Source: Anaerolineales bacterium
GTDB taxonomy: Bacteria > Chloroflexota > Anaerolineae > Anaerolineales > UBA4823
Direction: 5' to 3'
Assembly (NCBI GenBank): GCA_016932955.1
Contig: JAFGBV010000243.1
Coordinates: 1-5,910, forward strand
Length of the DNA stretch: 5,910 bases
The notes under the pieces were generated by a model. That model searched no databases. It was not told where the DNA came from and saw only the letters and a program-made list of their open reading frames with translations. The position numbers were made by a program, and so were the translations under genes. Shown piece by piece: positions 5,302-5,910 of this stretch; positions within the stretch are counted from its first letter, which is position 1, and each line of letters starts with the position of its first letter.

Positions 5302-5910
5302 CTATTTCAAGATCAGTGGGATGCGGGTGAGGTATGCCTTCCGCTCAACGGTGGCGGTCAAGCCGGTGCTGGCGGAGGCGTTGTCGTCGTCGGTTATCGT
5401 GAGGGAAACGTGGAAGGCGCCTTCGCTGGTGAACGTGTGGCGAAGCTCGTAGGTACGCGCCCCCAGGGACAGGTTGATGGAGGCGGTAGAGCCATCTCCC
5501 CAGGCGACGGCGAGGGTATGGGTATCCAGCAGGCCGGGATCGGTGAAGGCGACGGTGAGGGTGAGAGCATTGCCGAGGGCGATGTGGGCATCAGGCAGTG
5601 GAGCGATTGTGGGGGCGGCATTTTCCACCGTCAGCAGGAGGAAATCGCTGCTGGCAGCGCCTTGCTCATCGGTGATGGTGAGGGTGATGTTGTATAGTCC
5701 ATCGTCCGCATAGGTGTGGCTGGGGGTCAGCGAGCCGCTGAGGGTAGCGCCATCACCAAAGCGCCAGAGGATCTCCACCGCTGTGAGCAGCCTACCGGGG
5801 TCACTATAAGCCCCGGAGAAGGAAACGGTTTGACCTTCGATGGCGCTGGCATCGGCGCCGGCGTTCACCAGCGGATCATCGTTGACCGAGTCGACGGTGA
5901 GGTTGACGGC
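5302..5910 (-). CDS. C-terminal part of a secreted PKD-domain protein (5' end outside window)
   Basis: The frame is open from the right edge to a TAG at 5304-5302, giving 202 visible residues. The first 12 or so look like the end of a preceding repeat or linker (NLTVDSVNDD). Two PKD domains follow. The first (about 15-96) starts VNAGAD and has WRFGDG (FGDG 51-54), SHTYADDGLYN (from 64) and LTITDEQG. The second (about 98-188) has FTDPGLLDTHTL, AWGDGS (WGDG 137-140), HTFTSEG (from 158) and TITDDD. PKD domains are Ig-like beta-sandwiches of extracellular proteins, often accessory to glycan- or protein-degrading enzymes. The protein ends YLTRIPLILK, a hydrophobic tail with a final Lys shared with the propeller protein and the remnant at 1798. 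No start is visible; the in-frame GTG at 5868 falls inside the first PKD domain and is not a start. An N-terminal catalytic or binding part and a signal peptide presumably lie upstream. It is the first gene seen of the operon with the deacetylase and GH31 genes. Confidence 0.85.
   Translation of the reverse strand, partial: AVNLTVDSVNDDPLVNAGADASAIEGQTVSFSGAYSDPGRLLTAVEILWRFGDGATLSGSLTPSHTYADDGLYNITLTITDEQGAASSDFLLLTVENAAPTIAPLPDAHIALGNALTLTVAFTDPGLLDTHTLAVAWGDGSTASINLSLGARTYELRHTFTSEGAFHVSLTITDDDNASASTGLTATVERKAYLTRIPLILK

Noticed and set aside
4328..5452. 374-codon plus-strand open frame
   Set aside because: It is antisense to the deacetylase, which carries all its family motifs, and runs across the operon junctions. 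Its Gly/Ala/Val/Asp-rich composition is what GC-rich codons give on the reverse strand.
5866..5868. GTG as start of the PKD protein
   Set aside because: The frame stays open to the window edge, and this GTG is the Val of the VNAGAD strand that starts the first PKD domain, so the true start lies outside the window.

Overview
The window looks like chromosomal DNA from a Chloroflexota bacterium, probably an Anaerolineae-like lineage. Three things suggest this. Three separate reading frames end in the same short hydrophobic tail ([IL]-P-L-[VI]-x-K then stop, including a textbook IYLPLVNK), which I associate from memory with secreted Chloroflexota proteins. The partial gene at the left edge starts like the large cyclase/ATPase regulators common in that phylum. 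The mix of delta-60 propeller, PKD and GH31 proteins also fits. The assignment is inference from protein flavour, not a database match.

Layout. Positions 1-132 hold the first 44 codons of a minus-strand gene, probably an adenylate/guanylate-cyclase-type signalling protein. Its promoter appears to be leaderless and is covered by a perfect 16-bp palindrome. Positions 133-364 are an AT-rich divergent intergenic region with two extended -10 promoter candidates facing right. Positions 365-1720 encode a secreted protein made of exactly seven delta-60 (DUF5122) repeats, most likely one closed seven-bladed beta-propeller, ending in the tail motif. A strong two-sided terminator hairpin follows (1742-1790). 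Between it and the next gene, 1798-1944 is a start-less minus-strand coding remnant of 48 codons that ends in the tail motif.

Positions 1990-5910 are a minus-strand operon of three tightly packed genes, in transcription order: the C-terminal part of a secreted PKD-domain protein with the tail motif (enters from the right edge), a ChbG/YdjC-family carbohydrate deacetylase, and a cytoplasmic GH31 alpha-glucosidase-type enzyme. Gaps are 20 and 7 nt, and the GH31 ribosome binding site overlaps the deacetylase stop codon.

Functionally, the operon reads as a carbohydrate-use module: an extracellular PKD protein that may bind or present a glycan, and two predicted intracellular enzymes that would deacetylate an N-acetylated sugar and hydrolyse an alpha-glycosidic bond. 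The substrate cannot be read from the sequence. I saw no tRNA, rRNA, CRISPR array, transposase or insertion-sequence ends. The most interesting points are the shared C-terminal tail, its occurrence on a gene remnant, the palindrome over a leaderless promoter, and the unusual ChbG-GH31 pairing.
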